Positions 35,471-44,002 are shown, counted from the stretch's first letter. The stretch is DNA of 64,000 bases from Elusimicrobiota bacterium (GCA_028718185.1 JAQUMH010000001.1:715186-779185); one strand, 5' to 3'. Translations and numbers: made by a program. Notes: generated from the sequence alone by a model not told the origin.

Positions 35471-36253
35471 AAACTTCATTTGTATAGTCGGCTGCAAGGT
35501 TGAAGACAGCTGGACTCTGGGCCAATTTTCATTATCGTAATTCACCAACCAAGTCCCGACAGAATAACCTATTGCGGCGCCGAAAAAACAATCGGATGCC
35601 CAGTGTTTATTCTCATATACTCTGGAAATTACTGTGCATACTGCAGGCGTATACGCTGCGATTTTTAATAAATATGAATGAGTATTTGATGCAAGGACAG
35701 ATGAAACCGCAAATGCAGCAGTTGAATGTCCTCCCGGAAAAGAATTATAATTATATTTAAAAATCGAGAAGGGACGATAGTTGGATGCGCTGCCATTTAC
35801 AAAAGGCCTTGCCCTGCCGATAATAGTCTTAAGTGTAAATGTAATTGCTTCAGAATATAATGTTGCCTGTACTATTTCAACTGTGATTCTCTTTGTAAAA
35901 GATTTATCAGGTGTCAATGTCCACCCGTATAACCCTAATGCTCCTACGGCCACGGCAGTGGGATAATAATCTCCCCATATTCTTCCGCCTACAACAACTA
36001 TGCTTTTATCGTGTTTACCGTTATCTTTTTGAAATGCATCTCTAATTTTTTCATCGAACGACATAAACAACGCTGTTCCAGCGCCTATATACGCAAGTTT
36101 ACGCCAGTCGCTTGCACCCCATTCTTTTGGCCGGTTGACAAGGCTGACCATTACATCGCGCGAGTCGGTAAAAAAATTGTAACCTTCCTTCGCTAAAAGA
36201 TTTGTTCCGCAAAAAGCAACAATAAAAAACATTAAAAATAATTTATTTCGCAT
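35468..36253 (-). CDS. PAP2-superfamily envelope phosphatase
   Basis: 261 residues with a signal peptide ('LFLMFFIVAFCGTNLLA') and full PAP2 motifs 'KTIIGRARP', 'SFPGGHSTAAF' and 'SRVYENKHWASD'. The C-terminus 'VQLSSTLQPTIQMKF' parallels the neighbour's 'IHLSSTYPPTIQYDF', so the tail is a conserved part of this subfamily. It lies 32 bp after the DUF3943 gene and probably shares its transcript, an association seen among envelope genes of other Gram-negatives. Confidence 0.9.
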   Translation of the reverse strand: MRNKLFLMFFIVAFCGTNLLAKEGYNFFTDSRDVMVSLVNRPKEWGASDWRKLAYIGAGTALFMSFDEKIRDAFQKDNGKHDKSIVVVGGRIWGDYYPTAVAVGALGLYGWTLTPDKSFTKRITVEIVQATLYSEAITFTLKTIIGRARPFVNGSASNYRPFSIFKYNYNSFPGGHSTAAFAVSSVLASNTHSYLLKIAAYTPAVCTVISRVYENKHWASDCFFGAAIGYSVGTWLVNYDNENWPRVQLSSTLQPTIQMKF

Positions 36254-36285
36254 TTTTCTACTCCACTAAATTCACTAAAATCTGG

Positions 36286-37785
36286 TTATTTTCTTCTGTA
36301 CATGAAATCTTCCAAATAAAATGAAAGAAATATTCTTTGCTCCGTCTTTGTAGTGTCAACGTTCTTAAAATCACGGGGATATCTATTGTTATAGTATACC
36401 TGATCTTCAAATCCAATACTCATTTTATTAAAAATTTTAAGCGTTATATTGGGCTTCATTATGCCGATATAATTATCCCCCATAAATCCAAAATATGTAT
36501 GAATCCAATAATAATAATACAAAAATGATACGGTAACCCTTTTGCCGATTTCAAGTCCGCTTTCAAACTTTCCTTCCAACCCATCGCCATAATTATAATC
36601 TCTTACCTGAGTTTCTTGAGGTCCAAACCGTGTATTGTTTGCGGCTAAAGGTATTAAACCAAGATGTAAACTAGAATAAAGATTTGAATTGACACTAATT
36701 GGAATGTTCGATATTACTCCGGGACCAAATGCCATGGTGCCTAATTCAAAAACATTGTTGTCCCAGTAGTCTAAATGTTGGAATATTCCTAATAGCATTT
36801 TCGTGTCTTTATATTCAACGTTTTTGTCGAGTAAAATTCCATAGCCGGTTAGTTTAGTCAGCTGTCTTCTTGGCATTCCGGGATAAGAACTAAACTCTGT
36901 GTTAACAGTAAAATAATCAAACGGCTTGCGTGATCTGTCTATAAACGGATCTCCGTAATCAAACTGAAAATTATATATTACCTGTGAAGAGCGTGGAACA
37001 AAGTTTTTTCCACCGATACTGCGTAGTCCTGTAGTCAACGTGATATTGAGCGGTTCCTTTTGATATACTTCCTTAGAAGTTACGGTTTTTGCCTTGCCGT
37101 CTATAAGCCTGTTGAGACCTCGCGGAAGATCAATTATTCCGGCAACCAGCTCCCTAAAAAACCTTTCCGTCCCGGTCGCTCTATCATCAAGAACAATTGA
37201 ACTCAATCTGTAAGTTATCTCACCGATAAACATTCCGTTAATAGACGTATTAATTAAATCATTATAAGAAGGCAAAGTGTTTTCGCCAAAGTACTCCCAC
37301 ATCATACTACCTCCGGCTGCATATAATCCTGATTCATAATAATTGTAACCATTTGAACGTCCCCAATTAAAATAACCGCTGCCGCCGAGAGGATGTAATA
37401 AGAAATTCATATTAAAAACATCATCGTCAAATACCCATCCTTTTTTTAAGTTGTGGCTCCATGTATTGAATCCTATTCTGGCATAATCCGCATTTGAGAC
37501 ATATCTGTCGATTGACCATATAAAAATATTTTGGGTAACAATACCTGCAGTAGGTCTCCAGAAAGAACTCTTTTTGTTATATTCCGGATCGTCGTTCTGT
37601 AAATCATAATATTTGTCGTATGATAATATATTCCCGGGCTTATCCTTGCTGTCTGCAGAAGTTACTTCTTCCTTTGGACTTTGCTGCTCAGAAAAAACAC
37701 ATGACATCATTAATCCAATTAATGGTGACACAATTAAAACAACGGAAGTTAATATCTTTAAGATACGGACTAATTTTGATACCAT
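36286..37785 (-). CDS. DUF3943-family outer-membrane protein
   Basis: 499 residues: hydrophobic N-terminus with possible lipobox ('IGLMMSC'), a DUF3943 block ('FNMNFLLHPLGGSGYFNWGRSNGYNYYESGLYAAGGSMMWEYFGENTLPSYNDLINTSINGMFIGEITYRLSS'), and a long series of amphipathic beta strands ending 'IFLSFYLEDFMYRRK'. A barrel-type outer-membrane protein is likely. The H-P-x-x-G-S block and partnership with a PAP2 gene suggest lipid handling, but no activity is known. AAGGAG before the ATG. Confidence 0.8.
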   Translation of the reverse strand: MVSKLVRILKILTSVVLIVSPLIGLMMSCVFSEQQSPKEEVTSADSKDKPGNILSYDKYYDLQNDDPEYNKKSSFWRPTAGIVTQNIFIWSIDRYVSNADYARIGFNTWSHNLKKGWVFDDDVFNMNFLLHPLGGSGYFNWGRSNGYNYYESGLYAAGGSMMWEYFGENTLPSYNDLINTSINGMFIGEITYRLSSIVLDDRATGTERFFRELVAGIIDLPRGLNRLIDGKAKTVTSKEVYQKEPLNITLTTGLRSIGGKNFVPRSSQVIYNFQFDYGDPFIDRSRKPFDYFTVNTEFSSYPGMPRRQLTKLTGYGILLDKNVEYKDTKMLLGIFQHLDYWDNNVFELGTMAFGPGVISNIPISVNSNLYSSLHLGLIPLAANNTRFGPQETQVRDYNYGDGLEGKFESGLEIGKRVTVSFLYYYYWIHTYFGFMGDNYIGIMKPNITLKIFNKMSIGFEDQVYYNNRYPRDFKNVDTTKTEQRIFLSFYLEDFMYRRK

Positions 37786-37857
37786 GATTACTCCTTTATA
37801 ATAGCGTATAGAACAACAAAATCATTTGCTTATAATGAAAACTTAACTTCCAGGTCA

Positions 37858-37921
37858 CACAAGTTAGGCACGCCAAGGGTCTACGACAACTACAAACATT
37901 GAGATTCCTATACATTAAATA
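37858..37921. repeat. Modular hairpin repeat, copy 6 (short)
   Basis: AAGTTAGGCACGCC, AAGGGTCTACGACAACTAC, then AACATTGAGATTCC. Same short form as 28731-28792. Confidence 0.7.
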
Positions 37922-37960
37922 GATGATCCCGAAAATCCTTGGGATATGAATCTATCAGTA

Positions 37961-37986
37961 AAGGGGTGCGGTAACCGCTCCCCCTT
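37961..37986 (-). terminator. GC-rich hairpin after BON gene
   Basis: AAGGGG-T-GCGG-TAA-CCGC-T-CCCCCTT folds with one mismatch and a bulge, 35 bp downstream of the BON-gene stop. No clear T-run. Confidence 0.45.
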
Positions 37987-38020
37987 ACCGGTTAACAAAA
38001 ATACTTTTAGTCTCGTGTTA

Positions 38021-38791
38021 TTACGATTTCTTACCTGCAACGGTCATGTCATTGACCACGCTTGCAACACCTTTTATATCTTCAGCAAGTTTACCGACTA
38101 ACGACTTCTCGGCGCCATTCTTTGCCTTACCGTGTAATGTAACCACTCCGTTATTCGTACTTACCTTGGTTTTAATCATACTGGTTGAGCGATGAAGTAA
38201 CAACGCCATCTTAACCTGAGCGGTTATTGACGCGTCGTCTATCTTTTCACCTAACGTCTGATTAGTATTATCAGGATTATTAGCCACCGTCATATCATTC
38301 TTGACGTCTTTGACACCTATGACATCTTTAGCGTATTCAGCTGCCAATTCTTTTTGGGCCTGGCTGGATGCTTCGCCTTTTAAAGTCACAACCCCGTCTT
38401 TTACGTCAACTTCGGTCTTAAAAACATTAAGATTCTTATGGAACAAGATTGCTGTCTTAACTTTAATTCCAATCCACCCATCTGAATTTTCGGCAAGACG
38501 CTCACCTTTGAAAACCAATTGATTGTTCACTTTTTTAACCCCGGGAAGATCAGAAACTGTCTCCTTGGCTAATGATTTATGTGACTCTTCCTTTACGGTT
38601 CCCTTTAATGTAACAACACCGTCCTTTGACTGAATGCTGATACTATCGTCTTTGAGATATGTTTTAAATACATATGAATCCTTAGCAGATGATTCGATGC
38701 GTCCATCTGTTTCAGAAGCGCATACAGTCGCGCTAGCGAGTAAAACTGTGACCATACCCGCGGCAAGTACTTTTAGATAATTTGTGTTCAT
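38021..38791 (-). CDS. Triple BON-domain periplasmic protein (OsmY-like)
   Basis: 256 residues: signal peptide, then three BON domains (about 38-98, 104-172, 184-250). Each has 'I.SKdGVVTLKGtV...eKslAketvsdlpGVkkVnNqL'-type strands. E. coli OsmY has two BON domains and is an osmotic-shock periplasmic chaperone or phospholipid-interacting protein. A family function in envelope stress is established; the third domain is an elaboration. A good AGGAGGTGTT site precedes the ATG. A Pho-box-like promoter 248 bp upstream (39039-39095) is the nearest visible promoter. Confidence 0.9.
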   Translation of the reverse strand: MNTNYLKVLAAGMVTVLLASATVCASETDGRIESSAKDSYVFKTYLKDDSISIQSKDGVVTLKGTVKEESHKSLAKETVSDLPGVKKVNNQLVFKGERLAENSDGWIGIKVKTAILFHKNLNVFKTEVDVKDGVVTLKGEASSQAQKELAAEYAKDVIGVKDVKNDMTVANNPDNTNQTLGEKIDDASITAQVKMALLLHRSTSMIKTKVSTNNGVVTLHGKAKNGAEKSLVGKLAEDIKGVASVVNDMTVAGKKS

Positions 38792-38985
38792 AGAACACCT
38801 CCTGTTTTTTTACTTCTCTTTGTTAATAGCGTCTTCATGCTATATTACAATTTTTATATCCCTAACCTCTTTTCCTGATTTACTCTTTCTTATTGTTTTC
38901 TTCCCTACAATAAATTATCACCCCCTTCTCAACATAATGGAACACCAAGCGAAAAATCCCACTGTGGCGGTCATGGTATCGTCAA

Positions 38986-39012
38986 TTACTTCAATAGTTT
39001 TTGTTTAACCAT
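38986..39012 (-). pseudogene. Trace of a lipoprotein gene 3' end
   Basis: The minus strand reads S-M-V-K-Q-K-L-L-K then stop, matching the last residues of the 32904 lipoprotein (MVEQKLLK) at protein and DNA level. A promoter like that of the 436-1062 paralogue sits just upstream. The body appears deleted. The match is very short. Confidence 0.35.
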
Positions 39013-39038
39013 ACTTTATATGAGTCCGGTTTTTGCAT

Positions 39039-39095
39039 AATATATAATAAGGCTGATTAAAATAACATTAGACATAAATTAAAATATTTTAATTT
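39039..39095 (-). promoter_or_regulatory. Pho-box-like promoter, site C
   Basis: Minus strand repeats at 11-bp phase (plus-strand TTAAAA at 39057, TTAGAC at 39068, TTAAAA at 39079), 12-bp gap, -10 TATATT (39044-39039). Spacing equals sites A and B. The downstream gene is now the BON protein, after the lipoprotein trace. Confidence 0.55.
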
Positions 39096-39156
39096 ATGCG
39101 ATTGAAATTTTTTTATCTATGGCTTTCTTAATCTTGTTTTCACACTACCTCATGCT

Positions 39157-40356
39157 TTACGGAGCAGGTTTTGTAACCGCATTTTGATCAAGAGTGACCG
39201 CAGTCTGTGACAACAGTCTGCCGTTTATTGTTGCGCCAGTCTTCATTGCGATTTCTGTTTTCGACAATATCACCCCTTCAAAGTGTGATGTCGTACCAAG
39301 GGACACAAAACCGAAGGTCTGCCAGAAGATGTTCTTGGGTAGTGCACCGCCTGCCAGTGTCACATTCTTAGCAGAGGCCATGGTGATATCTCCCGCTATC
39401 TCGAAGATCCAGACATCGTTTGGTCCACCCGAGAGCGTAACATCCGTAGGAATTATAAGACTGGTTCCCCATTTATATGTACCAGGGGGAAGGGTCATCC
39501 CTCCAATATTTCCGGCACCAACTTCTGTAAAATCAGCAGCTCGTCCTGCGGCATTGGTATACGCAGTTTCCATGTCGCTTACAGCCGTGGTCATATTAGC
39601 GGGGGTTGGAACCGCATAGTCGGCTGCATATATATTTCCGGTTACCTGAAGGGCTGTCGAAAATATATTTGAGGCATCCATTGTTTCTGAAAATCCCGTG
39701 ATAGCGGTCCGGTCGATGGGACTCACGCCGATATCACCGGTGATTGCGGAGGTTGGAACGGTTGAGATTCCTGATTTTGATAGAATCACATAATTGCCTG
39801 CTGTTCCAAGATCTACTGGCGATGGACCTACACCTAAGCCGCCTCTGCCCGTGCCGGCGCCTGGAACGGATGGTGCTGCTACTGCGACTGTCGTAAATGT
39901 CCATGTATAGGCTGCTGCCAATGCATTACTTGCCAGGTCCTTGGCACCAATGCTGATTGTCGCTGTATAGGTGGTACTGGATACAAGGTTGCTGGTTGGA
40001 TCTAAGGTAGCGGTTGTACCCATGTAGGTCACCGCACCTGAAACAACTGTGGTCCCTTTCATTAATGTAAAGGTCGCAGTTGTGATTGTTTCATGTTCCA
40101 TCACCTCACTGAAGGTGGCGGTGATGTTAGCATTGACCGCTACACCAGTGGCCGCATTCGCAGCGATTGTGGAACTCACGGTGGGGGCAGTGGTGTCTGC
40201 CGATGCCGCCGCTTTTTTCACTATCACTTTTTTATCCAAATCTTTCACTTTTTGTTTTACCGCGCCGGTCATCCCAAATCTTAAACCTGCGGCAACCAAA
40301 ACGGAACAAACAAAAAAACATATTGTAAAAACTGAAAATATCTTTTTAAATTTCAT
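39157..40356 (-). CDS. Ig-like plus DUF3494 (ice-binding-like) surface protein
   Basis: 399 residues from the ATG at 40356 (GGAGGAGGTAAA upstream). A signal peptide is followed by a Big_5-type Ig-like domain (about 50-155, 'TAPTVSSTIAANAATGVAVNANITATFSEVMEHETI...YTWTFTT'), a Gly/Pro linker, then a DUF3494 domain (about 185-395). The latter has 'NYVILSKSGISTVPTSAITGDIGVSPI', 'GGMTLPPGTYKWGTSLIIPTDVTLSG', 'VWIFEIAGDITMASAKNVTLAGGALPKNIFWQ' and 'FEGVILSKTEIAMKTGATINGRLLSQTAVTL', a discontinuous beta-solenoid. DUF3494 proteins bind ice or act as adhesins. Confidence 0.88.
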   Translation of the reverse strand: MKFKKIFSVFTICFFVCSVLVAAGLRFGMTGAVKQKVKDLDKKVIVKKAAASADTTAPTVSSTIAANAATGVAVNANITATFSEVMEHETITTATFTLMKGTTVVSGAVTYMGTTATLDPTSNLVSSTTYTATISIGAKDLASNALAAAYTWTFTTVAVAAPSVPGAGTGRGGLGVGPSPVDLGTAGNYVILSKSGISTVPTSAITGDIGVSPIDRTAITGFSETMDASNIFSTALQVTGNIYAADYAVPTPANMTTAVSDMETAYTNAAGRAADFTEVGAGNIGGMTLPPGTYKWGTSLIIPTDVTLSGGPNDVWIFEIAGDITMASAKNVTLAGGALPKNIFWQTFGFVSLGTTSHFEGVILSKTEIAMKTGATINGRLLSQTAVTLDQNAVTKPAP

Positions 40357-40377
40357 TTTACCTCCTCCAAAAATTAT

Positions 40378-40455
40378 CATGTCATGCTGAACACATTCGC
40401 TACACTCAGTGCATAGGGCTCCGTTCTTCGCCTTAGATTCAGAATGACATTTCCA
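40378..40455. repeat. GTCATGCTGAA/TTCAGAATGAC-type repeat
   Basis: Bounded by GTCATGCTGAAC and ATTCAGAATGAC, with CACATTCGCTACACTCAG between. A variant of the GTCATTGCGAG family; fills most of the gap after 40471. Confidence 0.65.
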
Positions 40456-40470
40456 CGTTCATCTGTGGTT

Positions 40471-40950
40471 TTATTTTTTCCCAAAATAATAATTTATCCC
40501 AAAATTAACCACATATTCCAGACCGCTCACCGACTCAGTTGTATCTTTCGTATCTTTAAGCGAAACATACGCAGGACCTAAATCTAACTGAACCGAAAAA
40601 CTTTTCGCAAAAAAATACTCGCCTCCGACGAAAACTTCTCCCGCAAACCCTGTTCCTTTGCTGTCATCACCAGTGAATGTTACAAAGTTTGTTTCTAATC
40701 CTGCAAAAGGTAGAAGTTTATCTACGGATTTAAAGTAATAATACCCTCTTAAACCGCCGATAACGATGTCCTTGTCAAACTGACCTTTCACCTCCAGAGA
40801 TATTTTATTGCTTAAAAAATACCTCACTCCGACTCCGGGATAATTCACCCCAATTCCCAAATCACCTTTTGAAACTTCTCCGAAAACAAAAGATGCAAAA
40901 AACAAGATGCAACATCCAAGAAACAAACAAACCAACTTTTGACTTCTCAT
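40471..40950 (-). CDS. Small outer-membrane beta-barrel protein
   Basis: 159 residues: signal peptide ('VCLFLGCCILFFASFVFG') then about eight amphipathic strands ('DLGIGVNYPGVGVRYFLSNKISLEVKGQF', 'LRGYYYFKSVDKLLPFAGLETNFVTF', 'GFAGEVFVGGEYFFAKSFSVQLDLGPAYVSL', 'LEYVVNFGINYYFGKK'). The size and strand pattern fit the OmpX/OMP_b-brl eight-strand class. The role is unknown. It follows the entericidin-like gene of the Kai-linked module by 74 bp and may be cotranscribed. Confidence 0.8.
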   Translation of the reverse strand: MRSQKLVCLFLGCCILFFASFVFGEVSKGDLGIGVNYPGVGVRYFLSNKISLEVKGQFDKDIVIGGLRGYYYFKSVDKLLPFAGLETNFVTFTGDDSKGTGFAGEVFVGGEYFFAKSFSVQLDLGPAYVSLKDTKDTTESVSGLEYVVNFGINYYFGKK

Positions 40951-41024
40951 CTCAATTACCTCCCTTATTTTAAGCTTTTACCACACTTTGCCTTTCATCA
41001 CATTGAACAATCTCAAATCCTGCT

Positions 41025-41165
41025 TTAATCATTATCATTAGCAGTCTTTTGAATACTTTTCCCTACGCTCTCTACATCCTTTCCCGCGCCTTTCATCGTG
41101 TTACAACCCATGAGCGAGGTAGTTAAGACTAAAACTACAAAAATAAAAAAAAAGTTCCTTTTCAT
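41025..41165 (-). CDS. Entericidin-like small lipoprotein (second copy)
   Basis: 46 residues: M-K-R-N-F-F-F-I-F-V, lipobox S-L-M-G-C at Cys21, then NTMKGAGKDVESVGKSIQ and KTANDND. Most residues after the Cys match the copy at 33620. CAAGGAGTGTG lies before the ATG. A five-codon leader frame (M-F-Q-G-V, start 41187, with its own AGGAGGAATT) ends just upstream. Its promoter (41206-41234) matches that of the receiver gene at 34138. It directly follows the Kai-linked FixJ gene. Confidence 0.85.
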   Translation of the reverse strand: MKRNFFFIFVVLVLTTSLMGCNTMKGAGKDVESVGKSIQKTANDND

Positions 41166-41205
41166 ATTGTCACACTCCTTGAAACATAATTCCTCCTATT
41201 TTTGC

Positions 41206-41234
41206 ATTATATGGGATATTAAGAAAGCGGTCAA
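41206..41234 (-). promoter_or_regulatory. Sigma70-type promoter of the second entericidin gene
   Basis: Minus strand TTGACC (41234-41229), 17 bp, TATAAT (41211-41206). The block from ACCCAAGTTCAA through TATAATGCAAA is shared with 34187-34230 with few changes. Confidence 0.75.
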
Positions 41235-41328
41235 TTGAACTTGGGTATAATAGACCTTTTACAACATTGGTTTGCTATAAGATAGTCGCTTGAATCAGTG
41301 AGATTGTATGGGAAAAATTGAAGATCGG

Positions 41329-41955
41329 TTATGCTTTGGAGGAAGTAATGCCTGCTTTTTGGGCAAAATGGATAAGTTCTGTTACTGTTTCAGCTTTCAT
41401 TTTCTTCATGACACGACCGCGGTGAACCTTGATGGTTTGAAGGGCAGTTCCACGCTTGTAGGCAATTTGTTTACTCAACATACCCTTGGCTACAAGTATA
41501 AAAACTTCCAGTTCTCGCGGAGACAAAGTCTTGATGCGCCGTTTTATTTTTGATATTTCGGCTTGTTGTTTATTTTGAGATTTGCTTTTTGAGATGGCTT
41601 GCGTAATGGCTCCAAGTAGTTTCTTCTTGGTAAAAGGTTTGGGAAGAAAATCAACAGCTCCTGCCTTCATACCTTTCACGCTCATCGGAATATCACCATG
41701 CCCTGTGATAAAGATAATGGGGATAGAAATCCCCCTTTGCGCCATTACTTCCTGAAGAGTAAGCCCGTTTATATCCGGCAGGCGGATATCCGAGACCAGA
41801 CATGACGGCAGATTGGGATGCTTATATGCCAGAAAGTCTGCTGCTCGTATAAATGTTTCTACTTTGAACCCGTGTGATTTTAACAATAAGGTTAGTGCCC
41901 TACATATTGAGACGTCGTCATCAACAACATATATAAGTGGTTTGAGATTATCCAT
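41329..41955 (-). CDS. FixJ-type response regulator (receiver plus LuxR HTH)
   Basis: 208 residues. The receiver has acidic residues 'VVDDDVS', phospho-Asp56 in 'LVSDIRLPDINGL', 'FITGHGD' Thr and 'KPF' Lys. A C-terminal GerE/LuxR HTH follows: 'LSPRELEVFILVAKGMLSKQIAYKRGTALQTIKVHRGRVMKKM'. Its ATG overlaps the kinase stop by one base (TAATG), so the pair is coupled and it is the cognate output of the KaiB-domain kinase. Targets are unknown; the adjacent entericidin and barrel genes are the first candidates. Confidence 0.92.
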   Translation of the reverse strand: MDNLKPLIYVVDDDVSICRALTLLLKSHGFKVETFIRAADFLAYKHPNLPSCLVSDIRLPDINGLTLQEVMAQRGISIPIIFITGHGDIPMSVKGMKAGAVDFLPKPFTKKKLLGAITQAISKSKSQNKQQAEISKIKRRIKTLSPRELEVFILVAKGMLSKQIAYKRGTALQTIKVHRGRVMKKMKAETVTELIHFAQKAGITSSKA

Positions 41956-43538
41956 TAAGTATCCTTCTTACCCACAGGAATGGTAAAATAAAAGGTTGCA
42001 CCGCGATCTGGATTGTTTTTCACATCCAATCGCCCGCCATGCGACTCAACAATGGAACGACTAATAGACAATCCCATACCCAAACCATCCGGTTTGCTGG
42101 TAAAAAAGTGAGTGAAGAGCTTAGGCATATTGCGTATGGGAATGCCGCATCCGGAATCCTTTACCGCCACCATAATCATATCAGTATCTTTACGTGATGC
42201 ACGAATCAATATTTCACGAGAGCCTCGATTGCTCTCCATTGCATCGAAACTGTTGCTTATAAGATTCAGGAGGACCTGTTGCAGTTGTATCCGGTCACCG
42301 TGGATAAGTGGAAGACCACTCTCCATCTCAAGTTTTAAAAAAATGTTCCTTACGGTAGCATCAGTTGCAATAAGACCCACAGTCTCGTTAACAAGAGTAT
42401 TGATATCAATAGGATTCATTTCGGGTGTGTTCTTCTTTAACAGTGAGCGTAATCGCTGAATAACCTTAGCTGCCCGCTGATCATCATTAATGATGTACGA
42501 CATAATCTTCCGTAGTTCAGGTTCCCTGCCTGCGAGCATGCGATGGGCAGCCTGAGAGTAAGAAAGAATAGCTGTAAGAGGCTGGCTGATTTCATGAGCC
42601 AAAGACGAGACAAATTCTGCAAGTTTTCCTACCCTGGTAACGTGCAAAAGCTCCTCTCTCTGTGTGTTAATCACTAATTCTTTCTGTTTCTTTAAAGTTA
42701 AGTCTGTAAAAACCATACAGACTCCGACATTATCTATTTTTAAAGAGCTGCAAGAGACATTCACCGATAAAAATGTTTCGTCTCTTCTCTTAAACGTAAT
42801 TTCACCGCTACTTGTCCCCCGTAACCCTTGCGATATAATTGAATTATATATAGGAATATCCTGCGGTTGAATAAATTTTTTTATTGAGTTGCCGGTAATT
42901 TTTTCAATCGGAGCCCTAAACATTTCCGACAGGCACTTATTACAATACATCACTGTGCCAGTGGGAGAAAGTACAGCTGCCCCTTCGTTCATGGTCTCTA
43001 TAAGAATGCGATATACATAATCAGCGCCTTTAAAAGTAAAGACCTTTTTGCCTTTATGACCGGATACGACAATCGCATCAACTTTACCTTTTCGTATAGC
43101 ATTTAGAGTTTCTTCTGCTTCATTGAGCCTAAGACGCAAATTTTCGTTTTCCTTTAAAGTTCCTGTGGTGATTTCTTTTCTGTTCTCATTTTCGAGTGTC
43201 TTATTCTTTTCTTTTGACGTTAAATCCAAGCCCACAAGAAGCTTTTCGGTATTTGACATATCGCCAATAAATCTTTGTAAGGGCTCAGGAAACTCCTTAA
43301 TTAAGGTAGGCGCTGCAATAATATGCCATTCTTTGGCAAAGAGCGGATTCTGATAAATATCGATTATCTCAAGCTCATGCCGTCCTTTAAGGTATTCATG
43401 GCATATCTTCTTTATATTCGCTATCGCTCTTTGAGATTTCGGAGTTAATCCTGCCACAAAAAGCTTTAGAATATATTTTTCCTGTCCTTTTTTTCCAATC
43501 TTCCGTTCGAGAGTTTTTTTTATATTTTTTTTCGGCAT
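41955..43538 (-). CDS. Histidine kinase with N-terminal KaiB-like domain (SasA-like) and PAS
   Basis: 527 residues from the ATG at 43538 (AAAGGA upstream; a TTG 18 bp earlier is possible). The N-terminal thioredoxin-fold KaiB/SasA-like domain (about 22-105) has 'KYILKLFVAGLTPKSQRAIANIKKICHEYLKGRHELEIIDIYQNP' and 'APTLIKEFPEPLQRFIGDMSN'. A coiled linker, a PAS domain ('RILIETMNEGAAVLSPTGTVMYCNKCLSEM'), HisKA with 'SLAHEISQPLTAIL', and HATPase with N-box 'NLISNSFDAM', 'DSGCGIP' and 'GLGMGLSISRSIVESHGG' follow. In cyanobacteria the SasA N-domain reads KaiC phosphorylation; here KaiC and KaiB lie directly upstream. Confidence 0.93.
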   Translation of the reverse strand: MPKKNIKKTLERKIGKKGQEKYILKLFVAGLTPKSQRAIANIKKICHEYLKGRHELEIIDIYQNPLFAKEWHIIAAPTLIKEFPEPLQRFIGDMSNTEKLLVGLDLTSKEKNKTLENENRKEITTGTLKENENLRLRLNEAEETLNAIRKGKVDAIVVSGHKGKKVFTFKGADYVYRILIETMNEGAAVLSPTGTVMYCNKCLSEMFRAPIEKITGNSIKKFIQPQDIPIYNSIISQGLRGTSSGEITFKRRDETFLSVNVSCSSLKIDNVGVCMVFTDLTLKKQKELVINTQREELLHVTRVGKLAEFVSSLAHEISQPLTAILSYSQAAHRMLAGREPELRKIMSYIINDDQRAAKVIQRLRSLLKKNTPEMNPIDINTLVNETVGLIATDATVRNIFLKLEMESGLPLIHGDRIQLQQVLLNLISNSFDAMESNRGSREILIRASRKDTDMIMVAVKDSGCGIPIRNMPKLFTHFFTSKPDGLGMGLSISRSIVESHGGRLDVKNNPDRGATFYFTIPVGKKDT

Positions 43539-43584
43539 ACTAACAATTCCTTTCAAAGTATATAATGCCCTATTAAGTAACCTT

Positions 43585-43675
43585 GTCTGTCATTCTGAGT
43601 CCCGAAGCAGGGACGAAGAATCTCTTGTGTAATGTAAGGACAAGTTCCTTCACCTTCGGTTCAGGATGACAAACA
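43585..43675. repeat. GTCATTCTGAG-type repeat inside the Kai operon
   Basis: GTCATTCTGAGTCCCGAAGCAGGGACGAAG at the left and TTCAGGATGAC at the right, with the inner hairpin GTCCC-GAAGCA-GGGAC. It separates KaiB from the kinase gene by about 150 bp. Confidence 0.65.
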
Positions 43676-43709
43676 TAATAAATATTGTTTAATGAGGCAC
43701 TAACGCATT

Positions 43710-44000
43710 TTAAGTTTTCGAGACTATATCTAAACCAATAAGAACTTTTTGTGTATTAGAGAAATCGCCTATAATCTTCTTTAAGGGAGGCGGTAATTGT
43801 TTTACAAGCGTTGGAATAGCCAGTATCTGGTCCCCTTTAGCAAGTTTGGGATTCTCTAATAAATCAATTACCTCAATTGAATACTTTCCTTTGAGATGCT
43901 CCTCGCATATTTTCTTTATATTAGCAAATGCCACTATCGATTTGGTTGTCTGACCGGCAATATACAACTTTAGTATCCATCTTTTTTTTTGCTTAGCCAT
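43710..44000 (-). CDS. kaiB: KaiB-family protein
   Basis: 96 residues, closely following the KaiB pattern: '[85 protein letters not shown]'. Signature elements are 'LKLYxAG', 'VIDxxxNPxLA', 'ATPTL'-like 'AIPTLVK', 'LPPP' and 'GDxSNxxKVLIGLD'. In the cyanobacterial clock KaiB fold-switches and docks on the KaiC CI ring. It starts 2 bp after the KaiC stop, so the two are coexpressed. The C-terminal acidic tail of the cyanobacterial protein is missing. Confidence 0.93.
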   Translation of the reverse strand: MAKQKKRWILKLYIAGQTTKSIVAFANIKKICEEHLKGKYSIEVIDLLENPKLAKGDQILAIPTLVKQLPPPLKKIIGDFSNTQKVLIGLDIVSKT

Positions 44001-44002
44001 CT

